This document shows, piece after piece, positions 6,797 through 13,233 of a DNA stretch of 13,233 nucleotides. The notes beneath the pieces were generated by a model that made no database searches, had not been told where the DNA came from, and saw nothing but the letters and a program-made list of their open reading frames with translations. The stretch covers positions 1 through 13,233 of the forward strand of contig CALZJV010000099.1 in NCBI GenBank assembly GCA_945787595.1, in the 5' to 3' direction. Numbering within the stretch: the stretch's first letter is position 1; every line of letters begins with the position of its first letter. The DNA is from an uncultured Desulfobacterales bacterium (GTDB lineage Bacteria > Desulfobacterota > Desulfobacteria > Desulfobacterales > JAFDCJ01). The translations under genes were made by a program, and so were the position numbers.

Positions 6797-6993
6797 CTAT
6801 GTGTGGTCTGATTCTTCGAAGACCTGTTTGATCATGTCCACCAGTATGCCTTCTCTTCCGGTTTCATCGGGATCGCAAACCAAAGGACAAAACGCGCTTT
6901 CAACCAGTGGAATTCATCGACATACAGGAGCTGGGTCGAGCATAAGACAAGAATAAAACTCAGATTCAGGGCAATGCGTTTGATTATCTCCAT
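6797..6993 (-). pseudogene. frameshifted N-terminal fragment of a family 3 solute-binding protein
   Basis: An ATG at 6993 opens a typical signal peptide, MEIIKRIALNLSFILVL followed by CSTQLLYVD. Soon after, in another minus-strand frame (6800-6913), the reading continues as IPLVESAFCPLVCDPDETG and then REGILVDMIKQVFEESDHT before a TAG at 6797-6799. The C-P-x-x-C-D-P-D, G-x-x-V-D-M-I-K and V-F-E-E-S stretch resembles the N-terminal lobe of bacterial extracellular solute-binding proteins, family 3. At least one frameshift and one stop disrupt it, and only about 65 codons remain. The start lies 58 bases after the ATPase stop. Read literally in one frame it would be a 53-residue peptide, which is much less likely. 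Confidence 0.6.
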
Positions 6994-7051
6994 AAACTGC
7001 TCATTCGTATTAACGGCCGTGCAAATCAATTTATTTTATTGACCCGCAATC

Positions 7052-8116
7052 CTATTGGACCAGAAATACAACATCATCACGAACAACCGATAGCGGCAAC
7101 ACCTCTCCGCTGTGCACACGCTGATCCTGTGACAAACGCACGGTTAGTGGCATACCGGATTTGACGTGCCGGCCATGGCAGCGATAGTGGGTTCCAAAAA
7201 AGGACACTTCCTCGACCAGAAGTTCGCCCAGGGAAATAATATTGTCCTGTTTGGCCTCATTCACAAAAATCTGTTCGGGACGAATGGATAAATGAGCGGC
7301 AGCTCCCTTCTCAGCCTTGCCGATAACACCCAAACGACCCCATTCGGTTATGACTTCGACGGTGTCGCCGGCTTGACCATTGACGACACCTTCAAACATA
7401 TTGCTTTCGCCCATGAATGTCGCTGTAAACTTCGAACGTGGTTTCAGGTAGACGCGTGCCGGAGGCCCCACATCCTCTAATTTGCCGTGATTCATCACTG
7501 CAATCACATCTGCAATACTCATAGCCTCTTCCTGATCGTGCGTAACATGCACGAAGGTCGTCCCGATTTTTTTCTGAATGTGGAGCAATTCATCCTGCAT
7601 CTGTCTGCGCAGATTGAGATCCAGCGCTCCCAAGGGCTCATCCAGCAGCAGCACTTTGGGTTCGACGACCAGCGCACGCGCGAGTGCCACCCGTTGTTTC
7701 TGACCTCCGGAGAGCTGGTGGATTCGGCGATATTCCATTCCGGACAATCCAACCAAATCGAGGGCAGCCTGAGCCCGTTTGCGGCGATCGGTTTTGGATA
7801 CTTTGCGCATCAGCAAACCGAATCCGACATTGTTCATAACAGACATATGCGGAAAAAGGGCATAGTCCTGGAACATCGACGTCGTCGGTCTTTTTGCCGC
7901 CGGCAAATGGGTGATGTCATTACCTTCAATATAGACATTGCCAGCGGTGGGTTCGACAAACCCGCCTAAAATATGCAACAGGGTGGTTTTGCCGCTGCCT
8001 GAAGGCCCGACCAAGGCAAAAAATTGGCCGGGCTCGATGTCAAGATGGATGTTATCCAGCGCGGTTGTTTTTCCGAATTGCTTGGAAATGCCTTTAATTT
8101 CAACCATCGCGCTCAT
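7052..8116 (-). CDS. potA: ABC importer ATP-binding protein, PotA-like
   Basis: A 354-residue ATPase driving a polyamine-type importer. The nucleotide-binding domain is complete: Walker A GPSGSGKT (37-44), Q-loop Q83 in MFQDYALFP, signature LSGGQKQR (135-142), Walker B VLLLDE (155-160) and H-loop H193. The C-terminal part from about 240 is the TOBE regulatory domain typical of PotA/MalK/FbpC-type ATPases. The ATG at 8116 overlaps the stop of permease C by four bases (ATGA) and has GGAGG 8 bases upstream, so translation is coupled. It is the fourth and last gene of the importer. Substrate assignment rests on the paired permeases and binding protein: spermidine/putrescine-type, although related systems carry other small organic cations or thiamine, and the gene name is by family only. 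Confidence 0.92.
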   Translation of the reverse strand: MSAMVEIKGISKQFGKTTALDNIHLDIEPGQFFALVGPSGSGKTTLLHILGGFVEPTAGNVYIEGNDITHLPAAKRPTTSMFQDYALFPHMSVMNNVGFGLLMRKVSKTDRRKRAQAALDLVGLSGMEYRRIHQLSGGQKQRVALARALVVEPKVLLLDEPLGALDLNLRRQMQDELLHIQKKIGTTFVHVTHDQEEAMSIADVIAVMNHGKLEDVGPPARVYLKPRSKFTATFMGESNMFEGVVNGQAGDTVEVITEWGRLGVIGKAEKGAAAHLSIRPEQIFVNEAKQDNIISLGELLVEEVSFFGTHYRCHGRHVKSGMPLTVRLSQDQRVHSGEVLPLSVVRDDVVFLVQ

Positions 8117-8916
8117 TTCAATTTCCTCCGACCAAAAAAAACAAACTCCATTAAGAACACCAGCAAAACAGAAACAATAAACACAAGGCTGCCCACCGCA
8201 TTGGTTTTGGGGTTAAGGCCGCTGCGCAGCAGACTCCAGATTTCCACCGGCAGCGTGACGTCAAAACGACTCACCAGCAAAGCGATAATGAATTCATCCC
8301 AGGACAGGGTGAAGGAAAGAAAAAAGGACGCCATGAGGGCCGGCCACAACATCGGCAGTGTGATCAGTACTAAAACTTTCCACTCCGGTGCCCCCAGGTC
8401 CCGGGCCGACCGTTCGATATTGGCCTGGTGTTCGCCCATCTGACTGTAAATGATCGCGAATGCCAGGGGTAAATTGATGACAACATGACCGATGGTTACC
8501 GCCATTAGCGATTTGGGGATACCCATTGCTTTAAAGGTGATCAGCAGCCCCATGCCAATAATAAGATAGGAAACGCTCAGGGGCACCATGAGAAGCCACC
8601 GGATTGCACCTGAAAATCTGACGGAATACCGAGCCAGACCGTAGGAAGCCAGAAACCCCAGCAGGCAGGAAATTGCTGAAGATACAAACGCCACAAACAA
8701 TGAATTCCCGAGGGCACCCATGATCCGGGAATCAGAGAAAACTGCCTGATACCACCGCCAAGAAAATCCTTTAAAAGGTGGAATCGGCAACAGGGCATTC
8801 TGAAAGGAAAACAGCACCAGGACAATCACCGGAAGAAAAATAAAGGAATATACCAATGAGACATACAGTATTGCCGGTGAATTCTTAAATATGCCGGAGA
8901 GATAGTTCTTGATCAT
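8113..8916 (-). CDS. potC: ABC importer permease, PotC-like
   Basis: A 267-residue inner-membrane permease with about six helices. The first is near residues 17-38, and the coupling (EAA) motif is in the loop IERSARDLGAPEWKVL (about 167-182) followed by TLPMLWPAL, which docks on the ATPase. The sequence order and length fit PotC, the second permease of spermidine/putrescine importers. A GTG at 8919 and an ATG at 8916 are both possible starts; the ATG overlaps the TGA of the preceding permease gene by one base and is preferred. There is little ribosome binding site, consistent with translational coupling. It pairs with the permease encoded just upstream to form the channel. Confidence 0.9.
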   Translation of the reverse strand: MIKNYLSGIFKNSPAILYVSLVYSFIFLPVIVLVLFSFQNALLPIPPFKGFSWRWYQAVFSDSRIMGALGNSLFVAFVSSAISCLLGFLASYGLARYSVRFSGAIRWLLMVPLSVSYLIIGMGLLITFKAMGIPKSLMAVTIGHVVINLPLAFAIIYSQMGEHQANIERSARDLGAPEWKVLVLITLPMLWPALMASFFLSFTLSWDEFIIALLVSRFDVTLPVEIWSLLRSGLNPKTNAVGSLVFIVSVLLVFLMEFVFFGRRKLK

Positions 8917-9767
8917 CACATTCTTTCGATTTTCAACCAGCGTGAAAAAATTAGAAATATTATTGAAATAACCACCATCAACATCAGGCTCATGACTGAG
9001 GCCATCGGGAAATCCGCATGGCGCTGGATCTGCAGCATAATCGCCTGGGGCAGTAGCAATTCTTTCATGCCCCCCAGGATTTGAGGGGTTATATAGTCAC
9101 CCAGGGCTAGCACGATGGTCAAAAATGCACCGACCATCACACCGGGGATGCTCAGGGGTAGCGTAATTCTCCAGAAAACCTGAAACCGAGAAGCACCGAG
9201 ATCGGCTGCCGCTTTGCGATAGTTCGGAGATATCTGCATCAGGTTGGCAAATATGGTCAATGTCAGCAACATGGTAAAGAAATGAACGAATCCCATCACC
9301 GTCGCCCCCCGGCTGTTTGCAAGCGAAATTGGCCCATCTACAATTTGCAGCCACTGTAATACTTGACTGATAACGCCGTTGCCGGATAAAACCAGCAGCC
9401 AGCTGTAGGACCGAACCACATAACTTGTCCAGAATGGCAGAATCGCCATCATCAGGGCAATTCGCTGCCATCTGGGCGATACCCGGAAGGCCAGGATATA
9501 GGCCAGCGGATAGGCTAGAATAATGCTAATAATGGTGGTGAGGATGGTCACTTCCAGCGAATTCAGCAGCGCATAGTAATGATGGGGACTGGAAAAGAAC
9601 TTCAGATAATTGATGAATGAAAGTTCTGTGACAATCCTGCCGCCTACCCGCTGGAAGAGACTATAAGCCCCCATCACCAATAACGGGACTACGAAAAAGG
9701 CAACGGTCCACAACAGACCGGGGCCGAGAAAACTCCAACCTTTCAACTCATTGCGGGACTCGATCAT
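8916..9767 (-). CDS. potB: ABC importer permease, PotB-like
   Basis: A 283-residue permease with about six helices; helix 1 is at residues 14-37 (LGPGLLWTVAFFVVPLL) and the EAA coupling loop is NYRKAAADLGASRFQVF (about 182-198), then TLPLSIPG. The length and arrangement fit PotB. AAGGAA lies about 5 bases before the ATG at 9767, and the gene begins 20 bases after the binding-protein gene. Its N-terminus has a decayed relative at 6602-6792 in this window, so a second importer of the same class probably once stood here. It forms the membrane channel with the PotC-like protein. Confidence 0.9.
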   Translation of the reverse strand: MIESRNELKGWSFLGPGLLWTVAFFVVPLLVMGAYSLFQRVGGRIVTELSFINYLKFFSSPHHYYALLNSLEVTILTTIISIILAYPLAYILAFRVSPRWQRIALMMAILPFWTSYVVRSYSWLLVLSGNGVISQVLQWLQIVDGPISLANSRGATVMGFVHFFTMLLTLTIFANLMQISPNYRKAAADLGASRFQVFWRITLPLSIPGVMVGAFLTIVLALGDYITPQILGGMKELLLPQAIMLQIQRHADFPMASVMSLMLMVVISIIFLIFSRWLKIERM

Positions 9768-9787
9768 TTCCTTACCTGAAGCCCAAT

Positions 9788-10870
9788 TTAGTGTTGCAGG
9801 AATTCTGTCCAGACATCCAACATAGCCTTATCGAGGGCCTCATCCGGCTGGAGATAATGATAAGATTTGGGGATAAACTGTGGTTGCTCATCCCAGCGTA
9901 AAATCTTTTTTTCTTCTTTATCCAATGCTGCTTTGGAATTGGCGGGCATTGCCCAATAACAGGCCGAGGTAGCTAATCGCGCCTGACCTTCCGGGCTGAG
10001 AATATACTGGAGAAACTTAACCGCCAGCTCTTTTTTCTTTGAGTCTGCAAATACTGCAATCGATTGCATCCACCGAACACCGCCTTGATCGGGCAATACC
10101 CAATCCAATGCCGGATTTTCTTTGTGCAGGCCAGCCACAGCGTATTCACCTCCTCCTGCGATAATATCAACCTCACCGGTTGCCAGAGCCGTTTGAACCT
10201 GAACAACATCACCTACGAGCGCAGCCTGTTCTTTCATTAAAAAGAGTTTTTCTTTAATCTGAGGCAAATGGGAATTGTTCAATTCACTAGGTTTGATGCC
10301 GAGCCCAATTGCAACCATCTCAATGACTGGAATGTAATAGTCATATATCGCAACACGCCCCTTGTATTTGGGATTCCACAGCACCCGCGCATCGCGCATG
10401 TCTGCCGGATCAACTTTACTATTATTAAAAGCAATTGTATTGTAGCCGAATTTTTCCGGGACGCCATATAGTATGCCATTTAATTTATTGAGCTCAGGAG
10501 TTCGAATTTCTGGGTAAATATCATTAAATGGAAAGTCTGATTCATTGAGAGGTGCCAACAAACCCAGTTTAGCAACACGAGCGATATCTACCGTGTCACA
10601 CACAAAAACATCCCAGTCACCTGGATTTGACTGCTCAAGCAAAGCCAAGGCAACTCCAGTAGCCTCATATTCCTTAAAATTAATGCGTACATTGTGCTTT
10701 TCTTCGAAAGGACGCAGTAAATTGGGATCAGCATGATCACACCAGATTAGGAGATTGAGTTCCTCTTTCTTGGCTTGCACGGGATTACTACTAAGGACAA
10801 GTGCCAAAGTTAACAATAGGATCAAAGAAAACCCTTTCATAACGAATTTGGCTTTAGGATTTAATCTCAT
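9788..10870 (-). CDS. potD: periplasmic substrate-binding protein, PotD-like
   Basis: A 360-residue periplasmic binding protein that captures the ligand for the PotB/PotC/PotA-like complex. Residues 1-33 form a signal peptide ending VQA before KKEELN. The mature protein starts LNLLIWCDHADPNLLRPFE, as family 1/PotD-type proteins do, and holds the usual two-lobe pattern: GDWDVFVCD (lobe hinge side), LNGILYGVPEKFGYNTIAF and WNPKYKGRVAIYDYY, with GEVDIIAGGGEYAV later. Polyamine-binding acidic and aromatic residues cannot be assigned safely by eye, so the ligand may differ from spermidine or putrescine. AGGGGG stands about 9 bases before the ATG at 10870, better than for the ATG at residue 11. It is the first gene of the importer operon; the next gene follows after 20 bases. 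Confidence 0.87.
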   Translation of the reverse strand: MRLNPKAKFVMKGFSLILLLTLALVLSSNPVQAKKEELNLLIWCDHADPNLLRPFEEKHNVRINFKEYEATGVALALLEQSNPGDWDVFVCDTVDIARVAKLGLLAPLNESDFPFNDIYPEIRTPELNKLNGILYGVPEKFGYNTIAFNNSKVDPADMRDARVLWNPKYKGRVAIYDYYIPVIEMVAIGLGIKPSELNNSHLPQIKEKLFLMKEQAALVGDVVQVQTALATGEVDIIAGGGEYAVAGLHKENPALDWVLPDQGGVRWMQSIAVFADSKKKELAVKFLQYILSPEGQARLATSACYWAMPANSKAALDKEEKKILRWDEQPQFIPKSYHYLQPDEALDKAMLDVWTEFLQH

Positions 10871-10965
10871 TTTACATTTCCCCCTTTTAGTCTGTTAGGT
10901 TAATGTAGACGTATTCCGTATGTAAAAGACAGGCATGATGCCAAATAAATGGGCGAAAAGAAATT

Positions 10966-11004
10966 ATTGTCATGCCGCTCTTCCTCAGGGAGCGGCATGA
11001 CAAT
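10966..11004 (-). terminator. perfect 15-bp stem-loop after the family 5 binding protein gene
   Basis: ATTGTCATGCCGCTC (10966-10980) pairs exactly with GAGCGGCATGACAAT (10990-11004) around a 9-base loop. It lies 77 bases after the stop of the leftward binding-protein gene and about 95 bases before the PotD-like start. On the minus strand the stem is followed by AATTTCTTTTC, a loose T-rich stretch, so it probably ends the upstream transcript or stabilises its end. This separates the two binding-protein transcripts. Confidence 0.6.
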
Positions 11005-11081
11005 GAATTATCAAACTTCATCCAGTCAATCCTGTCAGAATGAATATTCAGTAAAATCGAATCCATTCCATTTTTAACAGT

Positions 11082-12650
11082 CTACTTCTCATACAATTGA
11101 AAGAAAAGAACGTCATAACCGTAGAGCGGGTTTGCCTTGAACCCACCGACCGTGGTGCTGACCGCCCAGTCCTGGGGCAGATCGAGTGCAAAAATCGCAG
11201 CCGCCTCATCGAAAAGGATTTGCTCCGCCTGCTGGTACATCTGATCGGACTTTTGCTTGTCTGTTGCCTCAAAACTCGGCGCCTGTTCGCACAGCTCGTT
11301 GAACTTGGCATTATTTATACCGGAAAACGGATACCAGGTCCAACCGCTGTGGAACAATGAACCCAGAAATTCATTGGGGGAATTAAAGCCGATCTGCATT
11401 TTCATCTGCATGATGTCGAATTTTGTTTCCTTGTTGTAGACCTCATCCCAGCGAACTCCAGCTGAGATCTTCTCGATGATCAGCTTCATACCCAGTTGCG
11501 CCAGTGAGGCCTGCCACAACTCGGCCGCCTTGATAAATTCAGGGTTGTTGACCTCAACCCCCAGGCGGAAGGTGGTCCCTTTGGAGACACCGGCATCTTT
11601 CAATAGTTCCGCGGCCTTTTTTAGATCAAGCGGATACGTTTTTGTTTTTCCTGTGGGATTCCACATCAGCCGGGGGACTGCGCCCGCGGCTATCTTCCCG
11701 AACCCCCCGTAAGTGCCTACGGCAACGGAGTCATAGGGAAAAGAATAGGCCAGGGCCTGTCGCACCCTCACGTCCGTCAATGGGGCCCGGCGTGCGTTGA
11801 GATGCCATTGCATCTGATAGAAAGCCGGAGCGGCAAAAGCCTTGACTTTGCCCGACTTGTTCAGGGAATCGAAATCGTCAAAAGAAATATCCCAGGCGAG
11901 ATGAGCCTCGCCGCCGCGCAGTTTCTGGGCACGCACAGACGGGTCTTCAACAATCTCGATGACCACTTTGTCATAGGCGTTTTCCGGAAATTCACCAAAC
12001 CAGTCTTCAAACTTGGTCAACACAATCCGCTGACCGGGTTCAAAGCTTTCAATACGATAGGGGCCGATACCGTTTTCGTTGCCCGTGGCAAACCACTCTT
12101 TGGGTTTGTCGGCTATATTTCGGCTCATGAGATAGGAGCCCCAGGAGTTGGCAGCGTTGGCATCCATGCGGAAGGGGAATTTGAGCTTCACCCGAACGGT
12201 CAATTCATCAACCACTTCGATACTGTCGACCATGGTGAAGACATAGGCCAGAGATCCAATCTTGATCGTGCGCTCCCAGGAGAACTTGACATCCTCGGCG
12301 GTGAACTTGCTCCCGTCATGGCATTTTATCCCTTCGTGCAGGCGAAAGGTCCACACGGTTTTGTCTGCATTGGACTCCCAGGATTTGGCGGCATAAGGAA
12401 TGACCCCTTTGTCCGGATCCCACAGCGTCAGGTTGCCCCAGACGTTCAACATAATGTTGTTTTCAGAGGAAAGCACGCGACTGGGATCCAGTTCGCTGAT
12501 CACCCGCGGGTAGGCATAGGTGATGACCCTCGTCTTGCCTGCTGCCTTTGTATCGGCCGGCATCACTGCACTGACGGCTGTGAACACTAAAGCCAGGATC
12601 ACTATGAAACCGAACCATTTAAAAGATTGCCTTACAGTTTTATTATCCAT
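11082..12650 (-). CDS. ABC transporter substrate-binding protein, family 5 (Dpp/Opp-like)
   Basis: A 522-residue periplasmic binding protein of the peptide/nickel class. A long signal peptide with a hydrophobic core at about 12-28 ends near the Ala-rich stretch before residue 37. The family 5 signature region is clear: GVIPYAAKSWESNADKTVW then FRLHEGIKCHDGSKFTAEDV (about 82-120), with a later VRVRQALAYSFPYDSV that is also typical. The length is normal for DppA/OppA-type proteins. GGAGGG lies 6 bases before the ATG at 12650. Upstream is the end of a Dpp/Opp-type ATPase gene on the same strand, probably of the same transporter, but a 461-base repeat-rich gap suggests the binding protein is expressed from its own promoter. 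The ligand could be a peptide, a glycoside or another medium-sized molecule. Confidence 0.9.
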   Translation of the reverse strand: MDNKTVRQSFKWFGFIVILALVFTAVSAVMPADTKAAGKTRVITYAYPRVISELDPSRVLSSENNIMLNVWGNLTLWDPDKGVIPYAAKSWESNADKTVWTFRLHEGIKCHDGSKFTAEDVKFSWERTIKIGSLAYVFTMVDSIEVVDELTVRVKLKFPFRMDANAANSWGSYLMSRNIADKPKEWFATGNENGIGPYRIESFEPGQRIVLTKFEDWFGEFPENAYDKVVIEIVEDPSVRAQKLRGGEAHLAWDISFDDFDSLNKSGKVKAFAAPAFYQMQWHLNARRAPLTDVRVRQALAYSFPYDSVAVGTYGGFGKIAAGAVPRLMWNPTGKTKTYPLDLKKAAELLKDAGVSKGTTFRLGVEVNNPEFIKAAELWQASLAQLGMKLIIEKISAGVRWDEVYNKETKFDIMQMKMQIGFNSPNEFLGSLFHSGWTWYPFSGINNAKFNELCEQAPSFEATDKQKSDQMYQQAEQILFDEAAAIFALDLPQDWAVSTTVGGFKANPLYGYDVLFFQLYEK

Positions 12651-12730
12651 TATTACCCTCCTTTTTTGTTTGTAATTATGCCATGATCGACAATTTCAGC
12701 CTCCTGTAATAATCCTCCTTTCACGAGACC

Positions 12731-12757
12731 CTAATTGAGCGATAAGAGCTCAATTAG
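12731..12757. promoter_or_regulatory. 10-bp palindrome upstream of the family 5 binding protein gene
   Basis: CTAATTGAGC (12731-12740) is the exact inverse complement of GCTCAATTAG (12748-12757), with a 7-base spacer. It lies about 80 bases upstream of the leftward start codon at 12650. It may be a regulator binding site or an RNA hairpin in the leader. No T-run follows, so a terminator is less likely. Confidence 0.4.
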
Positions 12758-12777
12758 CTGTTATTGGTTAATTGTTA

Positions 12778-12794
12778 TTTGAAGTGACTTCAAA
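12778..12794. promoter_or_regulatory. TTTGAAGT-G-ACTTCAAA palindrome, possible operator
   Basis: A perfect 17-base palindrome with 8-base arms and one central base, in the spacing usual for dimeric repressors of the GntR, TetR or LacI type. It sits about 130 bases upstream of the family 5 binding protein start. No regulator gene is in the window, so the identity of the binder is unknown. Confidence 0.4.
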
Positions 12795-12823
12795 AACCTT
12801 GAACTCTGAACCACTGAACAAAT

Positions 12824-13041
12824 TGAACATCGAACATCGAACGTCCAACATCGAACATCGAATATTGATGACGCTTCGCTTTATCGATTTTAAGACGAAC
12901 ACACAGCAAAATTTCCTAAAGTAGATACGCTCCGGGGTTTCGTTGTTACTTCGGCCTAGTAGGCTTGCTCAGCCTTTTTATTAAATAGATAGAATACATT
13001 ATTCGATGTTGGACGTTCAATGTTCGATGTTCGACGTTCAT
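12824..13041. repeat. inverted array of GAACATC-type heptads
   Basis: The left arm (about 12824-12866) is built from repeated GAACATC / GAACGTCC / AACATC units. The right arm (about 12998-13041) is the same array in inverse orientation (TTCGATGTTGGACGTTC and so on). The arms share a core GAACGTCCAACATCGAA. The roughly 130-base centre, with TACGCTCCGGGGTTTCGTTG, contains no reading frame. The whole unit resembles a dispersed intergenic repeat. It is not a CRISPR array, since units are contiguous, short and inverted. Confidence 0.6.
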
Positions 13042-13061
13042 CAGTTTCTTTTTCGATCAAA

Positions 13062-13081
13062 CTGGCCGCTTTTCAGGCCAG
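13062..13081 (-). terminator. GC-rich hairpin after the truncated ATPase gene
   Basis: CTGGCC and GGCCAG enclose an 8-base loop, 30 bases after the stop of the leftward ATPase fragment. On the minus strand a short TTT follows, and CAGTTTC / GAAACTG further out could form an outer stem. A weak intrinsic terminator is plausible. Confidence 0.35.
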
Positions 13082-13111
13082 CGGCTGGGCTGAAACTGGA
13101 ACCTTGGGATC

Positions 13112-13233
13112 TCACTTAGCCAGCAAATGACAGGTTGCCCAATGCCCATCCTGTATGGAATGCGCCTTTTGCACTGTTTCTCTGCAAACCGCCATTACAT
13201 GGGGACAGCGGGTATGAAACCGGCATCCTTGCG
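13112..13233 (-). CDS. oligopeptide/dipeptide ABC transporter ATPase, C-terminal end only
   Basis: The last 39 codons of a gene that runs in from beyond the right edge and ends with TGA at 13112-13114. They read GCRFHTRCPHVMAVCRE then a tail with GHWATCHLLAK. The G-C-x-F-x-x-R-C-P...C pattern and the final W-x-x-C-H are the hallmark of the oligopeptide/dipeptide transporter C-terminal domain found only at the end of DppD/DppF/OppD/OppF ATPases; its cysteines can hold an iron-sulfur cluster in some members. The nucleotide-binding domain is outside the window, so DppD and DppF types cannot be told apart. It probably energises the transporter served by the family 5 binding protein downstream. 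Confidence 0.82.
   Translation of the reverse strand, partial: QGCRFHTRCPHVMAVCRETVQKAHSIQDGHWATCHLLAK

Larger units (their letters stand above)
12651..13111. other. 461-base noncoding leader with repeats and palindromes
   Basis: No gene is seen here on either strand. Besides the palindromes, heptad array and hairpin listed separately, the stretch just before the start codon (minus strand) carries two additional Shine-Dalgarno-like AGGAGG motifs near 12695-12725, neither followed by a useful start codon and frame. The regulated promoter of the family 5 binding protein presumably lies here, but I cannot place -35/-10 boxes with confidence. Confidence 0.5.

Noticed and set aside
6657..6956. 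Open frame of 99 codons on the + strand
   Set aside because: It is antisense to the two decayed transporter fragments, whose minus-strand readings match known families.
7487..7969. Open frame of 160 codons on the + strand
   Set aside because: It is antisense to the Walker and signature motifs of the PotA-like ATPase gene and resembles no family.
11802..12590. Open frame of 262 codons on the + strand
   Set aside because: It is exactly antisense to the family 5 binding protein gene, whose signature regions and ribosome binding site are clear. The antisense product has no recognisable domain.
12824..13041. CRISPR array at the repeated GAACATC units
   Set aside because: The units are 6-8 bases and contiguous, without regular spacers, and the two arms are inverted; no cas gene is nearby.

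Overview
The window looks like chromosome from an anaerobic Gram-negative bacterium, most plausibly Desulfobacterota (former Deltaproteobacteria). That placement is inferred from the gene mix: a cytochrome b561/dihaem cytochrome c pair, a short VIT-type transporter, an NfeD-like protein, and ABC uptake genes with amidohydrolases. The GAACATC-type intergenic repeats near the right end also fit, from memory of such genomes. No tRNA, rRNA or CRISPR array was seen.

Left part, + strand (484-3073): five genes in a row. They encode an unrecognised 133-residue protein, a four-helix b-type cytochrome (cytochrome b561 family), a secreted dihaem c-type cytochrome, a short VIT1/CCC1-like metal transporter and a small NfeD-like membrane protein. 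The two cytochromes probably form one electron-transfer module across the inner membrane. Both carry a very charged His/Asp/Lys-rich insert.

Middle and right, - strand (13233 down to 3741): everything recognisable is read leftwards. It starts with the last 39 codons of an oligopeptide/dipeptide ABC transporter ATPase cut by the window edge. A repeat-rich gap with palindromes follows, then a family 5 (Dpp/Opp-like) binding protein and a stem-loop. Next is a complete polyamine-type ABC importer in the order binding protein, permease B, permease C, ATPase, with overlapping or near-adjacent genes. Then come two decayed gene fragments, an alpha/beta hydrolase, a 277-bp MITE-like insertion and a YtcJ-type amidohydrolase. 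Two uptake systems followed by two hydrolases suggest import and cleavage of an amide, ester or peptide-like compound. The substrate cannot be read from the sequence.

The best hidden features are the wreckage at 6602-6993 and the MITE at 5515-5791. The wreckage holds a frameshifted family 3 solute-binding protein and a fragment clearly homologous to the N-terminus of the intact permease B gene in this same window. The MITE has inverted-repeat ends and an 8-bp ATTTAATT direct repeat, one copy of which overlaps the stop codon of the hydrolase. I found no convincing case for a wholly new defence or mobile system. The most open questions are the unknown first gene of the cytochrome cluster and the unknown short reading frame at 3461-3637.
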